DNA of 64,000 nucleotides. Origin: Aquimonas sp. GTDB taxonomy: Bacteria; Pseudomonadota; Gammaproteobacteria; Xanthomonadales; Xanthomonadaceae. This document shows, in pieces, positions 1-8,322 of the stretch. The stretch is from contig JAKOMQ010000012.1 in the NCBI GenBank assembly GCA_022241605.1, forward strand, positions 52,806 through 116,805. Reading direction: 5' to 3'. A model generated the notes under the pieces. It was not told where the DNA came from, searched no databases, and saw only the letters and a program-made list of their open reading frames with translations. How positions within the stretch are numbered: position 1 is the first letter of the stretch; each line of letters opens with the position of its first letter. The position numbers and the translations under genes are program-made.

Positions 1-215
1 AGGCTGCAGAGGGTAGCCCAGCTGCATTGCCGCTGCGTGTTGGGAGGGCGCGTCGTCCATGCCGGCGAGCCCATTGCGCGCCTCAGGCGTCAGTCCGCCG
101 CGCCCAGCACCAGACGGCGCGCCCAGGCTTCGACGAGGGCCGCTTCCTCGCCGTGGGGATGCGCGGCGAAGCCGAGGTGCAGGTTTTCGTGGGCGAGGTC
201 CAGCACAGGGACCTA
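1..215 (-). pseudogene. Diverged duplicate of the yfaQ 3' end and its downstream flank
   Basis: Plus-strand bases 1-215 align with 8242-8444. Minus-strand reading of 90-215 gives ...DLAHENLHLGFAAHPHGEEAALVEAWARRLVLGAAD*, versus the real YfaQ C-terminus DLAHEYLHLGFAAHPHGEDEAFIEAWARRLVLGVAD*. Confidence 0.85.
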
Positions 216-232
216 GCCCCATCGCTGTGACC

Positions 233-379
233 AGCCTCCGCACAAGCCACAGCCAAAGCCAACGGCGTCTGCCCGCAGGCCTGGCCGATCGACGTGCTGA
301 GCCGCCTGACGGCCACCCGAAACCGCGACATCGACAGCCTGCTGCCCGTCGAGGGCTGGGCGCCGATCAGAGACTGAGG
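233..379 (+). pseudogene. IS66-family transposase C-terminal remnant
   Basis: Plus frame reads SAQATAKANGVCPQAWPIDVLSRLTATRNRDIDSLLPVEGWAPIRD*, resembling the IS66 TnpC C-terminal element (TAKANG..P.AWL..VL.RL......LLP). No upstream transposase body. Confidence 0.65.
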
Positions 380-668
380 CTCAGCACGGGGCGAGGGGCA
401 AGGGGACGTGTCGTCGCCGAACGCCTACCGACGAGCCAAGGTGCACGTGCTTCAACTGATCCGAGTGGCGCAGAGCCCTGTCTGAACAGCTGCGAGTGCC
501 TTCCGTGGCTGAACTCGTGCACGCCCAAGCACAGAGTATTTCAAGCAGAAACAATTCAGGGAGTATTGGGAACAAAGCCGAAATCTTGCAGGCCTAGCAT
601 TCTCTCTGCCCGTCATCGACAACGGCGTCGACTGGCGATGGCATCCACCAAAACCTTGGAGAACCGTC

Positions 669-1364
669 ATGCCCAGCTACCGTCTACAGCTCCTCATCGA
701 ACCGAAAGACCTCGAGGTCGTCCGCGCTTCTCAGCAGCGCATCACCCTTGCCAAGCCCGTCAGCAATGAGTCGCCGAACGTCGTCTGGCTGTCGATTGAT
801 CCCTTCCAGAGCACCGAGGTCCAGTGGGACGAGGAGTACGGTGTCTATGCCTCAACCACGGCGGTGCAGGAGGGCGCATCGATCACCAAGCTCTCGGAAA
901 CAGGAGTCCCCGCGCAAGACGGGTCGTACTACACCTTTACTCCAGGCGCGACGTTCACGGGCCCCTTTGCCGGCCAAGGAGTCGCCCGCGGCTCGTACGG
1001 GGCGCAGAACGACATGCCGTACAGCCAGTATCCAGTGCTCACGTTTGGCTTGACGCAGTCGGCACTGATCAATCAGAAGCCGGCCGAGCGCAAGCCGATC
1101 TCAGCAACTCCGGTGCTTGCGACTCAGTTCGCGAACATGACGCCGTTCTCCAACGTATTCATCTGGCTGCAGTCGCAGTTCGCCAGTGAGACGATCATCA
1201 CCAGGATCACCGGCCGCACCGCGAAAGCCAAGTTCGGCGGCGGCGTCAACGACATCGCGCTCAAGTACGACGCCTCGCTGGGCATGTTCGTGCCGTCTGC
1301 TGTTCAGGGCAAGGCGGTCAAGGAGACCGACGTCGTCGAACTGTCGATGCCGCTCATTGCCTGA
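669..1364 (+). CDS. Uncharacterised protein, paralogue of 2030..2671
   Basis: 231-aa ORF preceded by a GGAG RBS. Starts MPSYRLQLLIEPKDLEVVRASQQRITLAK..SPNVVWLSIDPFQSTEVQWDEEYGVYAS. No signal peptide seen. Confidence 0.8.
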   Translation: MPSYRLQLLIEPKDLEVVRASQQRITLAKPVSNESPNVVWLSIDPFQSTEVQWDEEYGVYASTTAVQEGASITKLSETGVPAQDGSYYTFTPGATFTGPFAGQGVARGSYGAQNDMPYSQYPVLTFGLTQSALINQKPAERKPISATPVLATQFANMTPFSNVFIWLQSQFASETIITRITGRTAKAKFGGGVNDIALKYDASLGMFVPSAVQGKAVKETDVVELSMPLIA

Positions 1365-1435
1365 CCAGCCCATGGCCGCCTGACACGCCGGTCAGGCGGC
1401 CCCCTCTTCCGGACACCTTCACTGGAGCATTCGCC

Positions 1436-1963
1436 ATGAAGACCCCGCATCAATCACTGTGCTGGCGCCACGCGTTCTGTGTGCTGCTGCTCACGAGCGT
1501 CGCCGCCGTATCGCCAGCGATTGCCCAGGTGTCAACCTGCGACGCACTCACGCTGTACGGCAACGCCTACAACGAAAAGCTCTGCAAGAGCCTCAGCCCG
1601 ACCACTCAGAACCACTGGGTCTGTGCCCTGACCGACGGCACGCGCGACATCCACACGACCTTCAACGCTCTCACACTGCTCCACCTGACGGTTCGGGACA
1701 ATCCCTCTCCGCCAGGGTGCACCGGTAACTCCACCCTCGGCGGCACTTGGCCAGGAAACCTGGTTATTGGAATGGGCCAGCCGGCGGTGGTGTGCGGCGT
1801 CAATGTGCAGAACTGGGTCGACCGGCTCAACGCTGTCAATCGGCTTCCTGCCAATGGTCAAACGTTCTGTCGCGCGGGCTTCCTGGCAGCACTCGCGAAT
1901 GGTGCCGATCCTGCTCTCATGCAGACGTACCTGAACACCTGCGCGGCGCAGGCCTGCCCCTAA
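1436..1963 (+). CDS. Secreted Cys-rich hypothetical protein
   Basis: 175 aa; N-terminal signal peptide (..FCVLLLTSVAAVSPAIAQ); eight Cys in the mature part. Confidence 0.8.
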   Translation: MKTPHQSLCWRHAFCVLLLTSVAAVSPAIAQVSTCDALTLYGNAYNEKLCKSLSPTTQNHWVCALTDGTRDIHTTFNALTLLHLTVRDNPSPPGCTGNSTLGGTWPGNLVIGMGQPAVVCGVNVQNWVDRLNAVNRLPANGQTFCRAGFLAALANGADPALMQTYLNTCAAQACP

Positions 1964-2029
1964 GCCGATCGGGTTCCCGGCCCGGTAATGCGAGCCGGGA
2001 GTCCCTTCGCGACCGGATGAGCTTGGATC

Positions 2030-2671
2030 ATGTCTTCGTACTCGATCAAAGTGCAGATTGCCGCCGACGACCTTGCGTCGCTACAGGCGGCAAACGAGCA
2101 GATCTTGCTCGTCAGACGGTTCCTCAATGCTGGCAGCCCTGTTGCGTGGGCAGTCGTCCCACTCGCACAGAATCACGTGATTGCTTGGAACGACGACTAT
2201 TCGCTGTTCGCTGGCGCCGGTGCCTCGCTCGGCAAGGTCGTCACCGTGAATAGCGCCACTGTCGCCACGATGAAGAGCCACTACACCTACACGGGGCTCG
2301 GATTTTCGTCCCCTGTGCCGGACGGCTTACTGCCGCCGGCAACCGTGCAGATACAGAACGTGGACAAGGCAAGCAACGCAATGGGCTTGGCCCAAACCTA
2401 TTCAGTTGACGGCGTGGGGGTTGCACAGCCCGTCCCAGTCAACGTTGAAAGTGTGCCTGCCAACCAGTACGCGCGGTTTACGGCCAGTCAAAGTCTGTGG
2501 ATCTATCTTGCCAGTGGGACCTCGACCGGCATGGTGGTGGTTGCACCGACGACGGCAGCGATGTCACCCAAAGCCTTTAGCGCCGCGCTGCTAGTCGACT
2601 TCGACACTGGCGCCGCGAGCCAAACGGTCCTCTACAGTGCCGCCCTCGGCCAGTTCGTCGCCAGCAGCTGA
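2030..2671 (+). CDS. Uncharacterised protein, paralogue of 669..1364
   Basis: 213 aa: MSSYSIKVQIAADDLASLQAANEQILLVRRFLNAGSPVAWAVVPLAQNHVIAWNDDYSLFAG. Shares the SY-x-I-x-DL-x-Q-I-L / SP-V-W / V-W-D-Y pattern with 669..1364. Confidence 0.8.
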   Translation: MSSYSIKVQIAADDLASLQAANEQILLVRRFLNAGSPVAWAVVPLAQNHVIAWNDDYSLFAGAGASLGKVVTVNSATVATMKSHYTYTGLGFSSPVPDGLLPPATVQIQNVDKASNAMGLAQTYSVDGVGVAQPVPVNVESVPANQYARFTASQSLWIYLASGTSTGMVVVAPTTAAMSPKAFSAALLVDFDTGAASQTVLYSAALGQFVASS

Positions 2672-3421
2672 GCCAGATAATGGAGATCCCGCCCGCACCC
2701 TGCTACGACGTTCGCCAGGTAGCACGGTCTCGACGTGCACCGCGCAATCAAGGCGATACCCGCCGCCGCGCTCGGTTGCGATCGCAGCGCGCAGGTCACC
2801 GAGCTTTCGCCTCAGGCGGGCTATCGTCACATCGACGCTACGCTCTCCGGCACTGTCGGCGTCGCGATGGGTCGCGGCCCAGAGTCGACTGCGCGTCAAC
2901 AGTGTTCGTGGCGAGCGAACCAGCGCGTGCAGTACCGCGCATTCGGTCGAGCTCAGCGCATGGCGCGTTCCGTCCGGGTGCTCAAAGCACCGCGCTGCGA
3001 CGCGAAAGCGACCGCCAAGAAGGACGTACTCGCTGCAGGCACCACTGCGGGCCAGCTCGGCACGCCGTTCGATGGAGCGCAGCCTGGCCAGAACCTCACG
3101 CGGTTGGTAGGGCGTCGTGAGGTAATCGTCGGCGCCCAGCTCAAGGGCGAGAATGCGATCGAGCGAATCATGGCTCGTATCGATCGCGATCACTGGGGCA
3201 GGAGTAAGCACCCGGACGCGGCGAAGTGCGTCAAGAGGAGAATCTGCCAGCAGCGCAAGCTGCACGACAATTGCATCCGCGCCTTGCCTCGAAACACGCC
3301 TCCAGAAGTCGACCGCGGTCTGCGCCTGACGAACCAGGAATCCACGCGAACCAAGATACGAGACCAGGCCTCGCTGCGCGGCGCCATCGGCTTCGAAGAC
3401 GATAAGTGTTCTTGACGGCAT
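2591..3421 (-). CDS. OmpR/PhoB-family winged-helix regulator with degenerate receiver domain
   Basis: MPSRTLIVFEADGAAQRGLVSYLGSRGF...LELGADDYLTTPYQPREVLARLR plus Trans_reg_C (SSTECAVLHALVRSPRTLLTRSRLW...VDVTIARLRRKLGD...GGGYRL). Start chosen at MPSRT. Confidence 0.85.
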   Translation of the reverse strand: MPSRTLIVFEADGAAQRGLVSYLGSRGFLVRQAQTAVDFWRRVSRQGADAIVVQLALLADSPLDALRRVRVLTPAPVIAIDTSHDSLDRILALELGADDYLTTPYQPREVLARLRSIERRAELARSGACSEYVLLGGRFRVAARCFEHPDGTRHALSSTECAVLHALVRSPRTLLTRSRLWAATHRDADSAGERSVDVTIARLRRKLGDLRAAIATERGGGYRLDCAVHVETVLPGERRSRVRAGSPLSGSAAGDELAEGGTVEDRLARGASVEVD

Positions 3422-3499
3422 CGCGATGTCCTTGCTTGGGGGCGGGAAGCTGCCCGTTCGGGAGGGGACAAACGCTAGCGCCATTGATGCGACCTGACT

Positions 3500-3525
3500 T
3501 TACGCGAACCTTACCGTTGCCTTAC
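3500..3525 (-). promoter_or_regulatory. Candidate OmpR/PhoB-type operator: three TTAC (GTAA on minus) half-sites at 11-bp period
   Basis: TTAC at 3500, 3511 and 3522 (ttacgcgaacc ttaccgttgcc ttacc), about 80-100 bp upstream of the regulator start at 3421. Confidence 0.5.
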
Positions 3526-3725
3526 CAGCGCCTGCAGGCTGAAAACCATGGACGCGTCGCTGGCGTATGGCCTGCGCTGCTTGTCAATCTTCGCCTTCTG
3601 GCCGATACCGCAAGTCGGACTGCAACCATGAGCAAGAAGGTTCGGGGGCCTGGCTCGACGTCAAACGGTCAACGCCGATTGCCATGGCGGACTCAGTTCC
3701 GAATCGCAACACGCTGTTCCAGGGC

Positions 3726-4130
3726 TTAGGCGAAGACTTCGTGAGGGGTGCTCCAGCCAAGCGTCTTTCGTAGCCGGCTGCGGATCCTGCGCTCCGTCTG
3801 CGTGAGCCGCTCGTCGCCAGCGGTCGCGAGGTCGTTGCCCCTGGGCGGGTAGTCGCGGATCAGCCCCTCGATACCCGGCCAGTGCGAAGGATCAATCCGC
3901 GGACGTCGGCTTGCCGGCCGACAGCGGTGCCGCGCCCGCGCGTGGGCCGGATCTGGGGCATACTCACAGCGCCCCGGTTGCGCCTGATCTCGCGACAGAT
4001 CGTGTTGGCCGACAGATTCATCCGTTTGCCGATCTCGCCCAAGCTCGGGCCGGCGTCGCGCAAGGGTGCGCGTCTGAGATCGATACGCTTCGTGCCGGTG
4101 TCCGGCGGACATGGGCAACGCCACCTGCAG
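3726..4130 (-). pseudogene. IS30-family transposase remnant (N-terminal HTH and C-terminal end, DDE core missing)
   Basis: One frame: LRDAGPSLGEIGKRMNLSANTICREIRRNRG. Another frame: IEGLIRDYPPRGNDLATAGDERLTQTERRIRSRLRKTLGWSTPHEVFA. These are IS30 N- and C-terminal signatures. Confidence 0.8.
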
Positions 4131-4209
4131 GCAGAGGAGCCCAGGCCACGTCATCTTGCCCGACACGCTTCGTAGCGATGTTGCGTTCCAGAGATGACCC
4201 CGCCAACAC

Positions 4210-7200
4210 ATGAGTACCTCAATGCATGTCGAAGATGGCCTTCCAGCGTTCTATCGGGTTGGTGATTGGGAGGTTCAACCAATGGATGGCGTCATCCGCT
4301 GTGATGGGAAGAGCTACACGCTTGAGCCGCGCGTGATGCAGCTGCTTGTCTACCTCTGTGATCGTGCGGGCCAGGTGATTAGCGCTGAACAACTGCTCGG
4401 CGACGTGTGGAAAGGAACCTTCTACGGTGACAATCCCGTTCACAAGTGCGTCGCGCTGGTGCGTCGTGCCCTTGGCGACGACGCTTCAGCCCCCCGCTAC
4501 ATCGAGACCTTGCGCAAGCGTGGCTACCGTCTGATCGCCCCAGTCGAGCGGGGAACTGAAGGGCGCCGCAGGCGGATCGACGATCCGATGGCGCAGTGGG
4601 CTAGACGCTGTCCGTATGTCGGCTTGGCCGCTTTCTCGAGCGATCAGTCGGCACTGTTTTGTGGTCGCAGGCAAGCCACCGAGGGATTGTTGGACGCAAT
4701 GCACCGGCAGCGTCGCGCCGGTCGTCAGTTTGTTCTGGTGCTTGGTCCGAGCGGGATCGGGAAGACCTCCCTCTTGCGAGCCGGTGTCGTACCGCGCCTG
4801 ATTGACTCAAAGGTATCGCCGGAACTGCGCGTTGCTCGTGTCCTCTGGGTGAACCTCCGTGACGTGCGATCGGGGCGCACGCTGACCGATCTCGTTGAGG
4901 CCAATTCTGAGTTCGCGCCCGTCGGTGATGCCGCAAGCGATGTCGCGGTGCTTGAGCGGCTCATCGTTATTGATAACCTCGAACTGTTGGTCCATGACGT
5001 GAGATGGCGAGATCAGCGCCTCGCGTTTGATACGGATCTTCGCCGACTCTGTGGCTCGCCCGGCATATTCGTCATGGCCATTGCGCGCAGTGATGCCTAT
5101 TCGGGGCTCGTTGAGGCCTTGCCCAGCCTGCTCAATCTGAAGTCTGGCGATGGTCAATTCGATGTTCCAGCGATCACTCGCGGCGAGATCGCCGAGATGA
5201 TACGCAGGCCGGCAAGGCTTGCCGGCCTTGAGTTCGAACTCGACTCAGAAACGCGGCTGCGACTCGATGATGCGTTGTGCAACGCTGCCGCAGAGCGGCC
5301 TGGCAGCCTGCCGCTACTCCAGGTCACGCTGCAAATGCTGTTCGAGCGGCGCGACGGGGCGCGCCTTCAGTTTTCCGCTTACGACGATATTGGCGGGCTG
5401 GACGGGGCAATTGCCCGGCAAGCCGAAGCGGTCTTCTCCAGGCTGGCTGCCGACGCCCAGGCTAGTCTTGCAAGCGTTCTTGGCAAACTCGTGCATGTCG
5501 ATGCCGAGGGCAATTTGCTGGGTGGTCGAGTTGTCCTGCGGGATACGATCGAATCTACGGCGGAATCCGCGCTGGTGGATGCATTGATCGAGGCGCGTTT
5601 GCTGGTCAGTGATCATCGATCAGGGGCACCTGTTTTTGCGCTGGCGCATGATGCTGTCATTCGGGAGTGGCCGCGTGCGCAGGCGTGGCTACGAGAAAAC
5701 AAGCGTCTTCTGAGCGCTCGTGCGCGACTTGCCGCCGCCGCCAGGCACTGGCACGACGGTGGGCGGCGTCCGGATCTCCTGTTGCCCGCTGGGGCGCAGC
5801 TCAACGAGGCAAGCGAGGTCGGATTGCGCATGGCCGACTCACTTGATCCCATCGAACAGCGCTACCTCAAGTGCTCGGGCCAGAGGGAGCGTCGCCTTCG
5901 CGCAGCCATCGCAAGTGGTGTTCTTGCTCTCATGCTGTGTGCGATTTCAGCGAGCGTTCTTTCGATTCTGGCCCAACGTGCAAATGAGATTGCAGAGCAG
6001 CGTCGTATCGAGGGGGAGCAGGTCGTGGACTTCCTGCTAGACGATCTCGCCAATCGCCTCCGCGACGTTGGCCGCCTCGACCTTCTCAACTCGGTGTCTG
6101 TCGAAGCCACGCGCTACCTTGACCGGGCGCGCGTTCCGGCGACCGCTGACCACGCTTTGCGACGCGTACGCGCGCTGCGCATCCTCACCGAAGTTAATGC
6201 CGGACGCGGTGAGCTGAGCGCCGCGTCCGATGCGATGGTCACGGCGCGCGAGTTGCTCGACGCGCTTGAGCCGGAGGTTGCGCGCTCCATGGCGTACCAG
6301 TTCGAGCTTGGGTCAGTGCTCTACTGGCAAGGCTACATCGCCCTGCAGCGCAACGATCCGGAGGCGGCGCGGGAAGCCTGGGAGGGTTATCGAGAAGCGG
6401 CCGAAAGAATGCTCGAAGCCGCGCCCGACGATACGACCTCGCGCCTGGAGATGTCCTATGCGCTGAACAATCTCGGGAACCTTGCATTGCGCGATCAGCG
6501 TGATCGCGAGGCCGAAGACTTCTTCATCCGATCCATCGAGATCAAGCGGGAGCTCTACGCTCAGCATCCTGACCGCCTCGATATCGGCGCTGACCTCGCC
6601 GACAGCATGTCGTGGTGGGGTAGTGCGCTTGAGCAGCGTGGAAGGCTCGACGACGCACTGCGACAGTTCACAGCCCAGCTCAGTCTGTTGCGGGCGGTGT
6701 CAAAACAGCGGCCCGAGGATCGTTTGTGGGATTACCGCCTGACCACCGCCCTCACGCAAAGCGCCACCGTACAGTTCGCGCTTGGGCAGGTGCCGGCGGC
6801 ACGCGAGGCGCTTACCGAGTCGGTCGATCGCTTGCGAACACTCGTACGAGCAGACCCGAGCAACCAATCATGGCGACGGGATCTGGTGGTCGCGGCCACC
6901 AGGCTTGGTTGGCTGGAAGCGACCGTTGGTCGACGCGATGCCGCATCAGCGGCGTTTGGCGTCGCCGATGCTGCCCTGCAAGACCTGCTGATGGCGCGTG
7001 AACGACCAGCGACGTGGCAGACGCTCGAATTGCGCCTGCGGCTGAAACGAGTTTTGTCGGAAACCATCGATCCTGAGCAGATCACAGGTGTCGAGCAAGC
7101 CGCGAGCCTCGTGTCATTTGCCGAGGCGCTTGGTCGGCGCTTTCCTCGCGATCAGGAGGTCCAGCTGGATCGGGCGCTGGCCCTGAACGTGTTGGCTCAC

Positions 7201-7440
7201 GTGACCGGCGAGCGTTCACACTTTGAGCAGGCGCTCGGCGTTCTGCAGCCCTGGCTCTACGTCGACTCAACTGGCTTGGCATCGGCGCGCGACGTGGACA
7301 CGCTCGCACTGCTGGCGCTTACGCTGAAAGGGCTCGGTCGTGAAGGCGACGCGGCGCACGTCCGTCAGCAGCTTGATGCGACCGGCCACCAAAGCCCGGC
7401 CCTGATCTGGCTTGAGTCGACCTTGCATGTGGGGTCATGA
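4210..7440 (+). CDS. Winged-helix (Trans_reg_C) - nSTAND1-like NTPase - TM - TPR protein
   Basis: wHTH: LEPRVMQLLVYLCDRAGQVISAEQLLGDVW..RKRGYRLIA. STAND: CPYVGLAAFSSDQSALFCGRR, P-loop GPSGIGKTSLLRAGV, IVIDNLELL. TM: IASGVLALMLCAISASVLSIL. C-terminal TPR-like helices. Confidence 0.9.
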   Translation: MSTSMHVEDGLPAFYRVGDWEVQPMDGVIRCDGKSYTLEPRVMQLLVYLCDRAGQVISAEQLLGDVWKGTFYGDNPVHKCVALVRRALGDDASAPRYIETLRKRGYRLIAPVERGTEGRRRRIDDPMAQWARRCPYVGLAAFSSDQSALFCGRRQATEGLLDAMHRQRRAGRQFVLVLGPSGIGKTSLLRAGVVPRLIDSKVSPELRVARVLWVNLRDVRSGRTLTDLVEANSEFAPVGDAASDVAVLERLIVIDNLELLVHDVRWRDQRLAFDTDLRRLCGSPGIFVMAIARSDAYSGLVEALPSLLNLKSGDGQFDVPAITRGEIAEMIRRPARLAGLEFELDSETRLRLDDALCNAAAERPGSLPLLQVTLQMLFERRDGARLQFSAYDDIGGLDGAIARQAEAVFSRLAADAQASLASVLGKLVHVDAEGNLLGGRVVLRDTIESTAESALVDALIEARLLVSDHRSGAPVFALAHDAVIREWPRAQAWLRENKRLLSARARLAAAARHWHDGGRRPDLLLPAGAQLNEASEVGLRMADSLDPIEQRYLKCSGQRERRLRAAIASGVLALMLCAISASVLSILAQRANEIAEQRRIEGEQVVDFLLDDLANRLRDVGRLDLLNSVSVEATRYLDRARVPATADHALRRVRALRILTEVNAGRGELSAASDAMVTARELLDALEPEVARSMAYQFELGSVLYWQGYIALQRNDPEAAREAWEGYREAAERMLEAAPDDTTSRLEMSYALNNLGNLALRDQRDREAEDFFIRSIEIKRELYAQHPDRLDIGADLADSMSWWGSALEQRGRLDDALRQFTAQLSLLRAVSKQRPEDRLWDYRLTTALTQSATVQFALGQVPAAREALTESVDRLRTLVRADPSNQSWRRDLVVAATRLGWLEATVGRRDAASAAFGVADAALQDLLMARERPATWQTLELRLRLKRVLSETIDPEQITGVEQAASLVSFAEALGRRFPRDQEVQLDRALALNVLAHVTGERSHFEQALGVLQPWLYVDSTGLASARDVDTLALLALTLKGLGREGDAAHVRQQLDATGHQSPALIWLESTLHVGS

Positions 7441-7487
7441 TGACCGGGGGCTACAATCCGTTCTCAACTACCCTGAAAGGACTTCGT

Positions 7488-7850
7488 ATGGAAACCCAGA
7501 AAATTGTCGTCTCACTTAGCGTGGCTCGCGTGGGTCACGGCGGAAACACCGGAAAAGGTCAGTATTTCTACAGCTTCGAACCCGAAAATATCCTCGTCGC
7601 AGACCCCGACACCGTCGTCGCCTTTGAGTTGAGTGACGATACCCCCGACGAGATCGAGATTTGGAAGATCGTTACCAGCAGTCCCGCACAGTTTCGGAAC
7701 GTGAAGTTCGGTAAGGGCCATAGGTCGGCAAGCCTCATCAACGCGAACACCGTTGAGCAGCTAATCTCGGTGTCCGTGCTCGTCACCGACAAGAAAGCCG
7801 ACGGCCGTGTCGTCAACTGCGACCCGCAAATGATCAACGTGCCGCGATAG
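7488..7850 (+). CDS. Small beta-rich protein, possibly DP-EP/DUF1888-like
   Basis: 120 aa: METQKIVVSLSVARVGHGG...YSFEPENILVADPDTVVAFELSDDTPDEIEIWKIVTSSP...NCDPQMINVPR. RBS gaaagga at about 7475. Family assignment is from memory only. Confidence 0.7.
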   Translation: METQKIVVSLSVARVGHGGNTGKGQYFYSFEPENILVADPDTVVAFELSDDTPDEIEIWKIVTSSPAQFRNVKFGKGHRSASLINANTVEQLISVSVLVTDKKADGRVVNCDPQMINVPR

Positions 7851-8089
7851 CGTGGCGTCATCTGCGCTTCGACGACAGCGAGTATCGCCATCGACCGCAA
7901 TCGCCTTGCAGCGCGCCAAGCCGTGCAAGCCAGCGCGGCAGCGGCTTTGAGTGGCCCACCTTGGTTGCCGACGCGAACACAAGGCGGCCGAGGTCGACCG
8001 CGAAGTCGACCCGGAAGGCTCAACCGCGCCCAGCAAAACGTACATCCTCGGCCTGTGCCTTGCTGCAGTCAGCCGATGAAGCCCGGCTG

Positions 8090-8171
8090 TTTGTAGGAGC
8101 GAGCTTGCTCGCGACCCGCAGGGCGGATGCAGGGCGGAAGCTGCGGTCGCCTGCAGGCAGGCTCCTACAAA
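8090..8171. repeat. REP-like palindromic repeat (GTAGGAGCGAGCTTGCTCGCGA...GCTCCTACA)
   Basis: Terminal inverted repeat TGTAGGAGC/GCTCCTACA. A second copy in inverted orientation lies at 38623-38704. Confidence 0.85.
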
Positions 8172-8322
8172 GAGCGGGAGCGGACGAATTCGGGTTTCTT
8201 GAAGAAGACCTGCACCGCAACGCGGCGCAAAGCGACTCTCGAGGCCGCAGAGCGTAGCCCAGCCACATGCAGGCTGCGTGTTGGCGCGGCGCTGCGCCAA
8301 GGCACGCGACGCGGTACCCGCC

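Noticed and set aside
59-769. 236-aa plus-strand ORF at the window start
   Set aside because: Runs antisense through the yfaQ remnant and out of frame over the IS66 remnant; Arg/Pro-rich.
2735-3415. 226-aa plus-strand ORF
   Set aside because: Antisense to the OmpR-family regulator, which has recognisable domains.
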